DNA of 5,809 nt from Pseudomonadota bacterium (lineage in GTDB: Bacteria; Myxococcota_A; Polyangia; Polyangiales; Ga0077539), in contig JAEYZO010000188.1 in the NCBI GenBank assembly GCA_023428035.1, positions 1-5,809 on the forward strand, given 5' to 3'. The number at the start of each line of letters is the position of its first letter. Position 1 is the stretch's first letter. Below the pieces are notes generated by a model. That model searched no databases. It was not told the origin of the DNA and was given only the letters and a program-made list of their open reading frames with translations. Positions 1 to 5,809 of the stretch are shown in pieces. A program made the translations under genes and the position numbers.

Positions 1-2400
1 GACCTCGACCGCGCGCCGGTCGCGCTGCGCCTCGCGGTCGCCCGCGACTTCGACGAGCCCGCCGACGGCACGCCCGAGTCCTGCGCCGCCGCGGGCATCA
101 ACCGCCCCACCCTCGCCACGGTCGACCTCGACCTCAGCGGCCCCTGGAGCTCGGCCCTCGCCGCGGTCTCTCGCGAGGTCTCCGCGGAGCACCTCTCCCT
201 CTCCCCGCGCGCAGCCGAGGTCGCGCGGAGGGCCAACGTCGACCTGCACGCCACGGTGGGCCCCTTCCTCCGCTCGCAGTGGCCCCTGCGCCTCGTCGCG
301 ATCCCGCAGCGGCTGGGACCCCCGCGGGTGATCCGACCGCCGCCCATCCCCGACGACACGCTGCTCCGCGCTGACCTCCGCGCGCGCGGCCCGCTCGTGG
401 CCGCGACCACCGAGGTGCAGCTCGAGGTCGGCGGCTCGCGCGTCGACCCCATCGGCCTCATCGAGCCCTACCACGTCGAGGCCGTCCTCGCGGTCGCCCC
501 CGAGCAGGGCGCGACGCTCCTCGACCGCGTCGGCGTGAACCTCGCGGTGCTCGCGCAGGTGTCCCCCGCGCTCGCCAGGGAGCTCCAGGGCCGCGTCGAG
601 GTCGACGTGCGCGCGGGGGTGCCCGTCGCGCGCGTGCTCCGAGAGGGCCCCGACGCCCTCGAGTGGAACCGCTTCGACGTCGCCACCGAGCACCTCGAGC
701 TCCAGCGCTTCGCCTGGGCGCAGCAGCGCGGCCTCGTCGGCCTCGTCGACGCGAGGGTGCGCGCCACGGGCAACCCCGCCGCCCCCATCGACGCCACGGT
801 CACCCTGCGCGACCTGCGCACGCGCCTCACCGACGCCCTCGCCGCCGCCGGGCAGGCCACCCCGCGCGAGACCGCTCGGATGCAGGCGCAGCTCCACGCG
901 CTCGCCTCCCGCGCGGGCGACCTCCTCAACGTCGACGCGTGCCTGCGCGCGACCCTCCGCGGGTCCGTGGACCCCTGCGACCCGCTCCAGCCGGGCGACC
1001 CCGGGGGCGAGTCGATGCAGGCCACCGCGCACGTGCCCGTCGGCGGGACCTTCCGCGACCTGGCGGTGCGCCTCGAGCAGGCGAGCGCGCGGCTCCTCGC
1101 GTCGAACTTCAGGCTCGACGCGGTCTCGGGCTTCGTGCCCGACGACCTGCTCACCAACCTCGGCGGCCGGCTCGACGCGGCCCTCGACTGGCGCGGCTCC
1201 GCGCAGCGCGAGGTGCGCGGCACGCTGCGCTTGAGCGACGGGAGCGCGACGCTCACCACCCTCGGCGAGCCGATGCGCAACCTCAACGTCGAGCTCACCG
1301 CGGACGGCACTCGGGTCGAGCTGCGACGCCTCGACGCCGAGATGGGCCGAGGCTCGATCCGGATGCAGGGCAACGCCCTCGTCGCGCGGAACCCCTGGCT
1401 GGTGGTGAGCCTGCAGGGCCGCACCGACTCCTTCCCCGTGGCGCTCTCGGGCTACACCTGGGCGTGGATCGACGGCGCCTTCCGCTTCGGGATGGTGTTC
1501 CGCGAGGACCAGGCGCGCGGCAACGTCGAGATCGAGACCCTGCGCGCCCTCGTGCAGGAGCAGCCCTCCGTCGACCTGCAGCCCCTCGAGCCCGACCCGC
1601 ACATCTACGTCGTCGGGCGCACCCGCGTCCGCGCGGGCACGCCGCAGCGGGCCTACCCCATCGACCTGTCGATCCGCACGAGCTCGCCCGTCTGGCTGCG
1701 CCGCAGCGATTTCACCATCGCGATCCGCACCGACCTCCGCGTGCGCAACGACCGCGCGGGCCTCTCGCTCTCGGAGAGCATCCAGCTCGCCAGCAACCAG
1801 AGCTGGTTCTCGATCTTCGGCAAGCGCTTCGACCTCGACCGCGTGCGCGTCACCTTCGACGGCAGCGTCGGCATGAACCCCGAGCTCGACATCGCCGCCC
1901 ACCACGACTCCCCCACCGCGGGCCGCCTCGGGGTCGCGGTCTCGGGCCGCCTCGAGCACCCCACCGTCACCTTCAGCTCGGCGAACTACCCCACCGCGAG
2001 CCAGGCCGAGATCCTCGCGATGATCGCCCTCGGCCGCCGTGACACCCCCAGCGCCTCGGGCAGCGGCGACCTCTTCGGGCAGGCCGGGCAGGCCGTGCTC
2101 TCGCTGGTCTCGGGCCTGCTCGCCACCAGCCTCTCGCGGGAGTTCTCGTTCCTCCCGACGATCATCGCCGAGCCGGGCTCCGGGGGCGGGCGCTACGGCG
2201 CGGGCGTGAACCTCGGCCCGAGGGTGTACCTTCAGGCCACGCTCTCCGCCGCGGGCGCGACGGCCGGCGCCGCGGCGACGAACTCCCCGGAGTTCCGCGT
2301 GCTGCTGGAGTACGCGCTCAACGAGGCGATCACCATCTCGGGGAGCTGGAGCACGCTCCTCAACGGCCGCTGGGGCGCCGACGTGCTCTGGTCACCCTGA
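1..2400 (+). CDS. tamB: TamB/DUF490-family translocation and assembly module protein, 5'-truncated by the window edge
   Basis: The frame is open from base 1 to the TGA at 2398-2400 (799 residues), so the start and the expected N-terminal membrane anchor lie left of the window; a GTG at 256 is only an internal valine. The C-terminal third carries the TamB (DUF490) domain. A block beginning YPIDLSIRTSSPVWLR is at residues 552-567, followed by SWFSIFGKRFDLDRVRVTFDG (about 600-621), NPELDIAAHH (about 626-635), VSGRLEHPTVTFSS (to 660) and SQAEILAMIALG (about 667-678), then a glycine-rich stretch and a final beta-rich segment ending ADVLWSP. The upstream region is repetitive, beta-strand-like and rich in LR/VDL patterns, as expected for the long periplasmic beta-helical groove. 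Family knowledge: TamB-type proteins span the periplasm and act with a BamA/TamA-type barrel in outer-membrane protein insertion or phospholipid transport; which role applies here is not visible. Cysteines at residues 314 and 326 could form a disulfide. The 3' end overlaps the convergent SGNH gene by 9 bp. Confidence 0.92.
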   Translation, partial: DLDRAPVALRLAVARDFDEPADGTPESCAAAGINRPTLATVDLDLSGPWSSALAAVSREVSAEHLSLSPRAAEVARRANVDLHATVGPFLRSQWPLRLVAIPQRLGPPRVIRPPPIPDDTLLRADLRARGPLVAATTEVQLEVGGSRVDPIGLIEPYHVEAVLAVAPEQGATLLDRVGVNLAVLAQVSPALARELQGRVEVDVRAGVPVARVLREGPDALEWNRFDVATEHLELQRFAWAQQRGLVGLVDARVRATGNPAAPIDATVTLRDLRTRLTDALAAAGQATPRETARMQAQLHALASRAGDLLNVDACLRATLRGSVDPCDPLQPGDPGGESMQATAHVPVGGTFRDLAVRLEQASARLLASNFRLDAVSGFVPDDLLTNLGGRLDAALDWRGSAQREVRGTLRLSDGSATLTTLGEPMRNLNVELTADGTRVELRRLDAEMGRGSIRMQGNALVARNPWLVVSLQGRTDSFPVALSGYTWAWIDGAFRFGMVFREDQARGNVEIETLRALVQEQPSVDLQPLEPDPHIYVVGRTRVRAGTPQRAYPIDLSIRTSSPVWLRRSDFTIAIRTDLRVRNDRAGLSLSESIQLASNQSWFSIFGKRFDLDRVRVTFDGSVGMNPELDIAAHHDSPTAGRLGVAVSGRLEHPTVTFSSANYPTASQAEILAMIALGRRDTPSASGSGDLFGQAGQAVLSLVSGLLATSLSREFSFLPTIIAEPGSGGGRYGAGVNLGPRVYLQATLSAAGATAGAAATNSPEFRVLLEYALNEAITISGSWSTLLNGRWGADVLWSP
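2392..2400. other. Convergent 3' overlap between tamB and the SGNH gene
   Basis: The SGNH-gene stop (TCA on the plus strand, 2392-2394) lies inside the last codons of tamB, whose TGA is at 2398-2400. The two genes share 9 bp tail-to-tail. There is therefore no intergenic space for a terminator; any transcription end must lie in the opposing coding sequence. No stem followed by a T-run is seen on either strand nearby. Confidence 0.9.
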
Positions 2401-3354
2401 GAGCTGCATCGCGCGCCGCAGCGCGAAGAGCAGCAGGAGGTTGCGGGTGTTGTATCCCGCGGCGAGCCCAGCCTCGGTGAAGACCGCCGCGCGGGTGTCG
2501 CCGTTGTCGACGTAGACCGTGGGGTGGACGTTGTCGTCGCTGATGCCCGCGTTGCGCAGCGGCGCCATCACCATGCGGTAGTCGACCAGCGGGAGCGCGA
2601 GCTCGCGCGCGACGGCGCGCACCCGGGCGTCGACCTCGGCCGATCGCGCGGTGAACTCCGCGGAGCCGCGGTGCTCCGGGATGGTGCTCACGATGGCGAC
2701 GGTGCCCCGCGCCTCGATGCGGCGGAGGAGCTCGCGCAGGTCGCGCTCGAAGGCGTCGAGCTCGGTGCGCTCGACGTCGTTGGTGCCGATCATGACGAAG
2801 GCCCAGGCCGGCCGGATCGCGCGGAGCTCGCGCTCGACGGGGCTGCGGTCGCCGCCCTCGATGAGCTGCGAGGCCGTCCACCCCGCGGTGGCGGCGAGGG
2901 AGGCGTGCGCGAAGGAGTTGTCCTCCCGGTCGCGGCCGAGGGAGCGGCGAGAGAAGTGGCGGATCACCGGCTCGAGGTCGGTGAACTCCCCGAGCTCGTA
3001 CCAGCCGCGGCCGAGGTCGAGGCCGAAGCTCCCGGACTCCGTGATCGAGTCGCCCACCTTCGCGAAGACATCGGCCCGGTTGCCCGCGCGCGCCCCCGCC
3101 GCGAGCACCCTGCGGACGTGCTCGGCGACCGCGCCCTCCCACGGCGGCGCGGCGCGCTCGAAGCGCTCACGGAGCGAGAGCCGTCGCAGCTCCTGAGCAG
3201 GCGGAGGTGGCGGGGGCGGGGGCGACGGCTGCCGCGGGGTGAGGGTCTGCGCGTGGCGCACGTCGCTCACGCCTCGGCTCGACCCGCCCTCCCGCGACGA
3301 CGACTGACAGGCCACAGCGAGGACGGCCGCGAGGCTCAGGGCCGCGCGGGTCAT
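2392..3354 (-). CDS. SGNH/GDSL-family hydrolase, predicted lipoprotein
   Basis: A 320-residue protein. The ATG at 3354-3352 is chosen because it opens a lipoprotein signal peptide ([16 protein letters not shown], lipidated Cys16) and overlaps the glmM stop as ATGA; a longer frame to 3462 would only add an arginine/glycine-rich leader inside glmM. The lipobox LAVAC is slightly unorthodox, with Ala at -3. Residues 17-54 form a Ser/Pro-rich linker with eight consecutive prolines (45-52). The catalytic domain has the full SGNH set: block [13 protein letters not shown] with nucleophile Ser103, block II Gly158 in ATAGW, block III GTND with Asn192, and block V DNVHP with Asp274 and His277. The family hydrolyses esters, including acyl and acetyl groups on lipids, glycans or peptidoglycan. 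The substrate here is unknown. With Gln at +2, outer-membrane retention is plausible by the E. coli Lol rule, but sorting rules differ in other phyla. It is the last gene of the minus-strand cluster and probably translationally coupled to glmM. Confidence 0.88.
   Translation of the reverse strand: MTRAALSLAAVLAVACQSSSREGGSSRGVSDVRHAQTLTPRQPSPPPPPPPPAQELRRLSLRERFERAAPPWEGAVAEHVRRVLAAGARAGNRADVFAKVGDSITESGSFGLDLGRGWYELGEFTDLEPVIRHFSRRSLGRDREDNSFAHASLAATAGWTASQLIEGGDRSPVERELRAIRPAWAFVMIGTNDVERTELDAFERDLRELLRRIEARGTVAIVSTIPEHRGSAEFTARSAEVDARVRAVARELALPLVDYRMVMAPLRNAGISDDNVHPTVYVDNGDTRAAVFTEAGLAAGYNTRNLLLLFALRRAMQLSG
3351..3354 (-). other. ATGA stop/start overlap coupling glmM to the SGNH lipoprotein gene
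   Basis: The glmM TGA (3353-3351) and the SGNH-gene ATG (3354-3352) share bases as ATGA. Such overlaps usually mean termination-reinitiation coupling. Upstream of the ATG there is only a weak GAAGG (3369-3365) about 10 nt away, so coupling is likely to contribute to translation of the second gene. Confidence 0.8.
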
Positions 3355-4739
3355 CCGAGCTCGGCCTTCGCGGTCTCGACGATCTCGCTCGCCATGGCCC
3401 GGATCGACGCCTCGTCCTCGCCCTCGACCATGACCCTCAGCTTGGGCTCGGTGCCCGACCACCGCACGAGCACGCGCCCGTCGGAGCCGAGCTTCGCCTC
3501 GACGAGCTTCACGGCGGCGCTGGTGCGGGGCATCTCCGCGAGGGCCCTGCGGCTCTTGAGCGTGGCGTTGAGCAGCACCTGCGGGACGCGCTGCAGCGCC
3601 TCCGCCGCGAGCTCACTCAGGGGCCGCTCCGCGGTCACCACCGCGGCCACGACCTGCAGCGCCGCGATGAGGCCGTCGCCGGTGGTCGAGTGGTCGAGGA
3701 AGACCAGGTGACCCGACTGCTCGCCGCCGAAGTTGTACCCCGACGCGCGCATGGCCTCGACCACGTAGCGGTCGCCCACGGCGGTGCGCACCAGCTTCGC
3801 GGACATCGCCGCGAGGGCGCGCTCGAGCCCGAGGTTCGACATCACCGTCGCGACCACGGTGTTCTTCTCGAGGATCCCGTCGTCGATCATGCGCCGCGCG
3901 CAGATCGACATGATGGCGGCGCCGTCGACGACCTGGCCGCGCTCGTCGACGACGATGAGCCGGTCGGCGTCGCCGTCGAGCGCGACCCCCAGGTGGGCGT
4001 GGCGGCGCACCACCTCGGCGGCGAGGTTCTCGGGGTGCAGCGCGCCGAAGCGGTCGTTGATGTTGCGCCCGTTGGGCTTCACGCCGATGGCGTGGACGCT
4101 CGCGCCGAGCTCGGCGAAGACCAGCGGCGCGACGCGGTAGGCCGCCCCGTGCGCGCCGTCGACCACCACGCGCAGGCCGTCGAGCCGGAGCGATTTCGGG
4201 AAGGTGCTCTTCACGAAGGTGACGTAGCGGCCGCGGGAGTCTTCGATCTTCTCGGCCCGGCCCACGCCGCGCTCGGTGCGCCGGGCGGTGTGGAGCTTCG
4301 GGGCGTCCATCAGGGCCTCGATCTCGGCCTCGGCCTCGTCGGGCAGCTTGAAGCCGTCGGCGCCGAAGATCTTGATCCCGTTGTCCTGGTAGGGGTTGTG
4401 CGACGCCGAGATCACCACCCCGCAGTCGGCGCGCATCGACTGCACGATGTACGCGATGGCCGGCGTCGGGAGCGGGCCGGTGAGCATCACGCGCCCGCCC
4501 TGGGAGCAGACCCCCGCGGCGAGGGCGGTCTCGATCATGTAGCCCGAGAGCCGGGTGTCCTTGCCGATGACCACGCGCGCCGGGCGGCCGCCGCGGGAGG
4601 CCCACCAGGTGACCGCCGCGCCGACCTTCATCGACACTTCGGGGGTGATCGGGTGGACGTTCGCGACGCCGCGGATCCCGTCCGTGCCGAACAGCTTTCG
4701 CACGGGCGTCGCCGCGCTCGAGGACTTCTTCGTGCTCAT
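3351..4739 (-). CDS. glmM: Phosphoglucosamine mutase
   Basis: A 462-residue alpha-D-phosphohexomutase, close to the usual ~445-460. It converts glucosamine-6-phosphate to glucosamine-1-phosphate in the cytoplasm, feeding GlmU and UDP-GlcNAc for peptidoglycan and LPS. Visible signatures: [10 protein letters not shown] (15-24); catalytic phosphoserine loop [14 protein letters not shown] with Ser113; Mg-binding DGDADR (255-260); GDRYV (322-326); sugar-specificity loop GGEQSGH (338-344); and C-terminal phosphate-binding [12 protein letters not shown] (426-437). [16 protein letters not shown] (224-239) matches the GlmM-type NIN...HPE block and favours GlmM over a phosphomannomutase. The ATG at 4739 has a GGAGG upstream but only 3 nt of spacing, and the protein carries about 12 extra Ser/Lys-rich residues before the conserved core. 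An in-frame GTG at 4703-4701 (Val13) would give the family-typical N-terminus but has no visible Shine-Dalgarno sequence. The gene follows cdaR by 46 bp and overlaps the SGNH gene by 4 bp. Confidence 0.97.
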   Translation of the reverse strand: MSTKKSSSAATPVRKLFGTDGIRGVANVHPITPEVSMKVGAAVTWWASRGGRPARVVIGKDTRLSGYMIETALAAGVCSQGGRVMLTGPLPTPAIAYIVQSMRADCGVVISASHNPYQDNGIKIFGADGFKLPDEAEAEIEALMDAPKLHTARRTERGVGRAEKIEDSRGRYVTFVKSTFPKSLRLDGLRVVVDGAHGAAYRVAPLVFAELGASVHAIGVKPNGRNINDRFGALHPENLAAEVVRRHAHLGVALDGDADRLIVVDERGQVVDGAAIMSICARRMIDDGILEKNTVVATVMSNLGLERALAAMSAKLVRTAVGDRYVVEAMRASGYNFGGEQSGHLVFLDHSTTGDGLIAALQVVAAVVTAERPLSELAAEALQRVPQVLLNATLKSRRALAEMPRTSAAVKLVEAKLGSDGRVLVRWSGTEPKLRVMVEGEDEASIRAMASEIVETAKAELG

Positions 4740-4785
4740 GGGCCTCCGTTCGAGGGCCGCGGAGGATACACCACCCTCGCGCCCC
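4740..4785 (-). promoter_or_regulatory. cdaR-glmM intergenic leader with glmM Shine-Dalgarno in a potential hairpin
   Basis: This is the only real gap in the minus-strand cluster (46 bp). The glmM Shine-Dalgarno GGAGG is at 4747-4743, 3 nt from the ATG. It forms part of CGGAGG (4748-4743), which is perfectly complementary to CCTCCG (4765-4760) across an 11-nt loop. A second 6-bp pair, CGAGGG (4779-4774) with CCCTCG (4756-4751), interleaves with the first. The base pairing is seen directly. A regulatory role is inference, and short inverted repeats arise easily at this GC content. No convincing -35/-10 promoter is present, so glmM is probably read through from upstream. Confidence 0.4.
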
Positions 4786-5745
4786 TCAGCGCGCGCCGCG
4801 CGCGGGGGTCACCAGCACCTCGTGGGGGCTGACCTCCACCGCCGTCACCCCGTCGGGGAGCGGTCGCACCTGCACCGCAGCGTTCTGCGGCGCCCGCGGC
4901 GCGCCGCCCTCCAGCGCGGGCACGAAGGGCACCACCTGCGAGGGCAGCAGGGCCTCGACCGCGGCCGGCGCTCCGCGCACGACCACGTCGACCACGGGCG
5001 GGCGGAGGGTCACGCCGGACATCCCCACCGCCGCGACGGCGAGGCGCTCGAACACCCGCCGTTGCACCTCGGGGACGACCTCGAAGGACACCCTCGCGGT
5101 CGTGCTCACTCCCAGGCTCAGCCCCTCGCGGAGGGTCTCGAGCGCGACGCGGCGCTCGTAGCGCCCAGGGCCCAGACCGGTCACGTCGACGGCCTCGGTG
5201 TGCACCCCGTCGAGGAGCTCGAGGGCCTGCGTCGGGCCACGCACCCGCACCTGCCTCGGCTCGACCTCGAGGTTCTCGACGCGGCTCCGCGCGACGGGGG
5301 CGCCGAGCACCGTGGCGCGGGTCGGGAGCACCCTCGTGGCGAGGGTGTCCCACTCCAGCTCCAGAACGGGCGGGGTGAAGCTCACGATGGTCGCCCCCGC
5401 GGGCATCCGGAGCATCGAGCGGGAGAAGCGCACCGTGCGGCGGTGACCCTCCCTCAGGTCGAGCTGCACCGGGCCCACGTCGTCGCCTCGGAGGGAGCCC
5501 ACCGTCGACGCCGCGCCGCGCACGGTCACCCGCACCTTCTCGGGCAGCGGCGTGAGCAGCACGTCGTTCCCGCGGTCGGGCGCGGGGAGCACCGCCGCGA
5601 GGGGCACGTCAACGCTGCGCTGCACGTCGCCCGACCCGCGGATCAACCCGAACAAGAGCAGCGAGAGCGAGAGCGCCACCAGCTTGTATCCGAGGTTCTC
5701 GACCAGCCCGGCCCCGAAGGCCCTCAAGCGAGACGCCGGCCTCAC
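4786..5745 (-). CDS. cdaR: YbbR-domain membrane protein, CdaR-like (putative regulator of diadenylate cyclase)
   Basis: A 319-residue protein starting with GTG, supported by a GGAGG 4 nt upstream and an in-frame stop at 5799-5797 that rules out a much longer start. Residues 1-18 are short and positively charged, residues 19-36 are one hydrophobic segment ([16 protein letters not shown] core), and the rest is exported. Three YbbR-like beta repeats follow, roughly 42-131, 134-225 and 228-313; each contains a V-x-V-R-G element (VRVTVRG 71-77, VRVRG 166-170, VVDVVVRG 251-258) then a VDL/VDV-type strand or its equivalent. In Firmicutes, CdaR binds the membrane cyclase CdaA and modulates c-di-AMP synthesis, and cdaA-cdaR-glmM is a recurrent gene order; glmM directly downstream here fits that. 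Calling it a CdaA regulator in this organism is inference, since the cyclase is outside the window. No catalytic motif is seen. Confidence 0.9.
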   Translation of the reverse strand: MRPASRLRAFGAGLVENLGYKLVALSLSLLLFGLIRGSGDVQRSVDVPLAAVLPAPDRGNDVLLTPLPEKVRVTVRGAASTVGSLRGDDVGPVQLDLREGHRRTVRFSRSMLRMPAGATIVSFTPPVLELEWDTLATRVLPTRATVLGAPVARSRVENLEVEPRQVRVRGPTQALELLDGVHTEAVDVTGLGPGRYERRVALETLREGLSLGVSTTARVSFEVVPEVQRRVFERLAVAAVGMSGVTLRPPVVDVVVRGAPAAVEALLPSQVVPFVPALEGGAPRAPQNAAVQVRPLPDGVTAVEVSPHEVLVTPARGAR

Positions 5746-5809
5746 CGCCCCTCCCCCGCGTCCCTCGCGCCCTCTGCCGCGTCGCGCGGCCCGGGCTCAG
5801 GCTCCGTGG
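5742..5809 (-). CDS. C-terminal tail of an upstream gene, possibly diadenylate cyclase cdaA
   Basis: Reading the minus strand from the window edge, one frame is open for 21 codons (TEPEPGPRDAAEGARDAGEG then Arg) and ends in a TGA at 5744-5742 that overlaps the cdaR start as GTGA. A 4-bp stop/start overlap is the typical arrangement in a tightly packed operon and matches the ATGA junction between glmM and the SGNH gene. The fragment is charged, Gly/Pro/Ala-rich and probably disordered, so it shows no domain. Identification as cdaA rests only on the conserved cdaA-cdaR-glmM order. The frame itself could be chance openness in GC-rich DNA. Confidence 0.5.
   Translation of the reverse strand, partial: TEPEPGPRDAAEGARDAGEGR
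5746..5757 (-). promoter_or_regulatory. Ribosome binding site of the cdaR-like gene
   Basis: The minus strand reads GGGGGAGGGGCG immediately before GTG. The GGAGG core (5754-5750) is 4 nt from the start codon. It decides the GTG start at 5745 and lies inside the last codons of the preceding frame, consistent with an operon. Confidence 0.7.

Noticed and set aside
468..1424. 318-codon minus-strand open frame antisense to tamB
   Set aside because: Its translation is low-complexity Ser/Arg/Thr/Ala with no motif; it is what a GC-rich codon pattern gives on the opposite strand of a convincing TamB frame.
663..2042. 459-codon plus-strand open frame overlapping tamB in another frame
   Set aside because: The translation is almost entirely Arg/Pro/Ala/Gly, typical of an off-frame reading in high-GC DNA.
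2412..2425. Small inverted repeat CGCGC-CGCA-GCGCG near the convergent gene ends
   Set aside because: The stem is only 5 bp with no T-run, inside SGNH coding sequence; such repeats are frequent by chance in this composition, so it was not called a terminator.
3355..3462. N-terminal extension of the SGNH hydrolase to 3462
   Set aside because: The extra 36 residues are Arg/Gly-rich, lie wholly within glmM, and would bury the lipoprotein signal peptide inside the protein.
2524..3711. 395-codon plus-strand open frame opposite the SGNH gene and glmM
   Set aside because: It spans two well-supported minus-strand genes, has no recognisable domain, and its composition (Ala/Val/Arg/Glu/Asp-rich) mirrors the complementary codons.
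4760..4785. A -10-like TATCCT upstream of glmM on the minus strand (about 4768-4763)
   Set aside because: There is no credible -35 element at the right distance and the match is weak; it also overlaps the more striking base-pairing blocks.
3690..4832. 380-codon plus-strand open frame opposite glmM
   Set aside because: It is antisense to a gene with all GlmM catalytic motifs; the Asp/His/Val/Gly-rich translation is the expected shadow.

Overview
The window is very GC-rich (about 70% or more by eye, with G/C at nearly every third codon position). It carries ordinary Gram-negative cell-envelope genes packed almost without gaps. A TamB-like protein and an outer-membrane-type lipoprotein point to a diderm. 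A YbbR-domain gene next to glmM, a linkage classically seen with the diadenylate cyclase gene cdaA, together with the base composition suggests a myxobacterium-like (Myxococcota, possibly Polyangiales-type) chromosome. That lineage call is inference, not read from a marker gene.

Layout. Positions 1-2400 (+) hold the C-terminal 799 codons of a TamB/DUF490 protein whose start lies left of the window. It ends tail-to-tail with the minus-strand cluster, and the two coding regions overlap by 9 bp (2392-2400). On the minus strand, read right to left, are: the last ~21 codons of an unidentified gene (5809-5742; cdaA is the positional guess); a YbbR/CdaR-type membrane-anchored protein (5745-4786, GTG start, 4-bp overlap with the preceding stop); a 46-bp gap; glmM, phosphoglucosamine mutase (4739-3351); and an SGNH/GDSL hydrolase lipoprotein (3354-2392) whose ATG overlaps the glmM stop as ATGA. 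No RNA genes, mobile elements, CRISPR arrays or convincing terminators were seen.

How the genes fit together. GlmM makes glucosamine-1-phosphate for UDP-GlcNAc, hence for peptidoglycan and LPS. CdaR-type proteins are known in Firmicutes to regulate the c-di-AMP cyclase CdaA, whose gene is commonly linked to glmM. The SGNH lipoprotein is coupled to glmM and may act on an envelope ester, but its substrate cannot be read from sequence. TamB-family proteins work in outer-membrane protein assembly or lipid transport. The whole stretch is therefore envelope biogenesis.

No wholly new system is visible. The most interesting unexplained signal is in the cdaR-glmM gap. Two 6-bp complementary pairs are interleaved there, and one would bury the glmM Shine-Dalgarno sequence.
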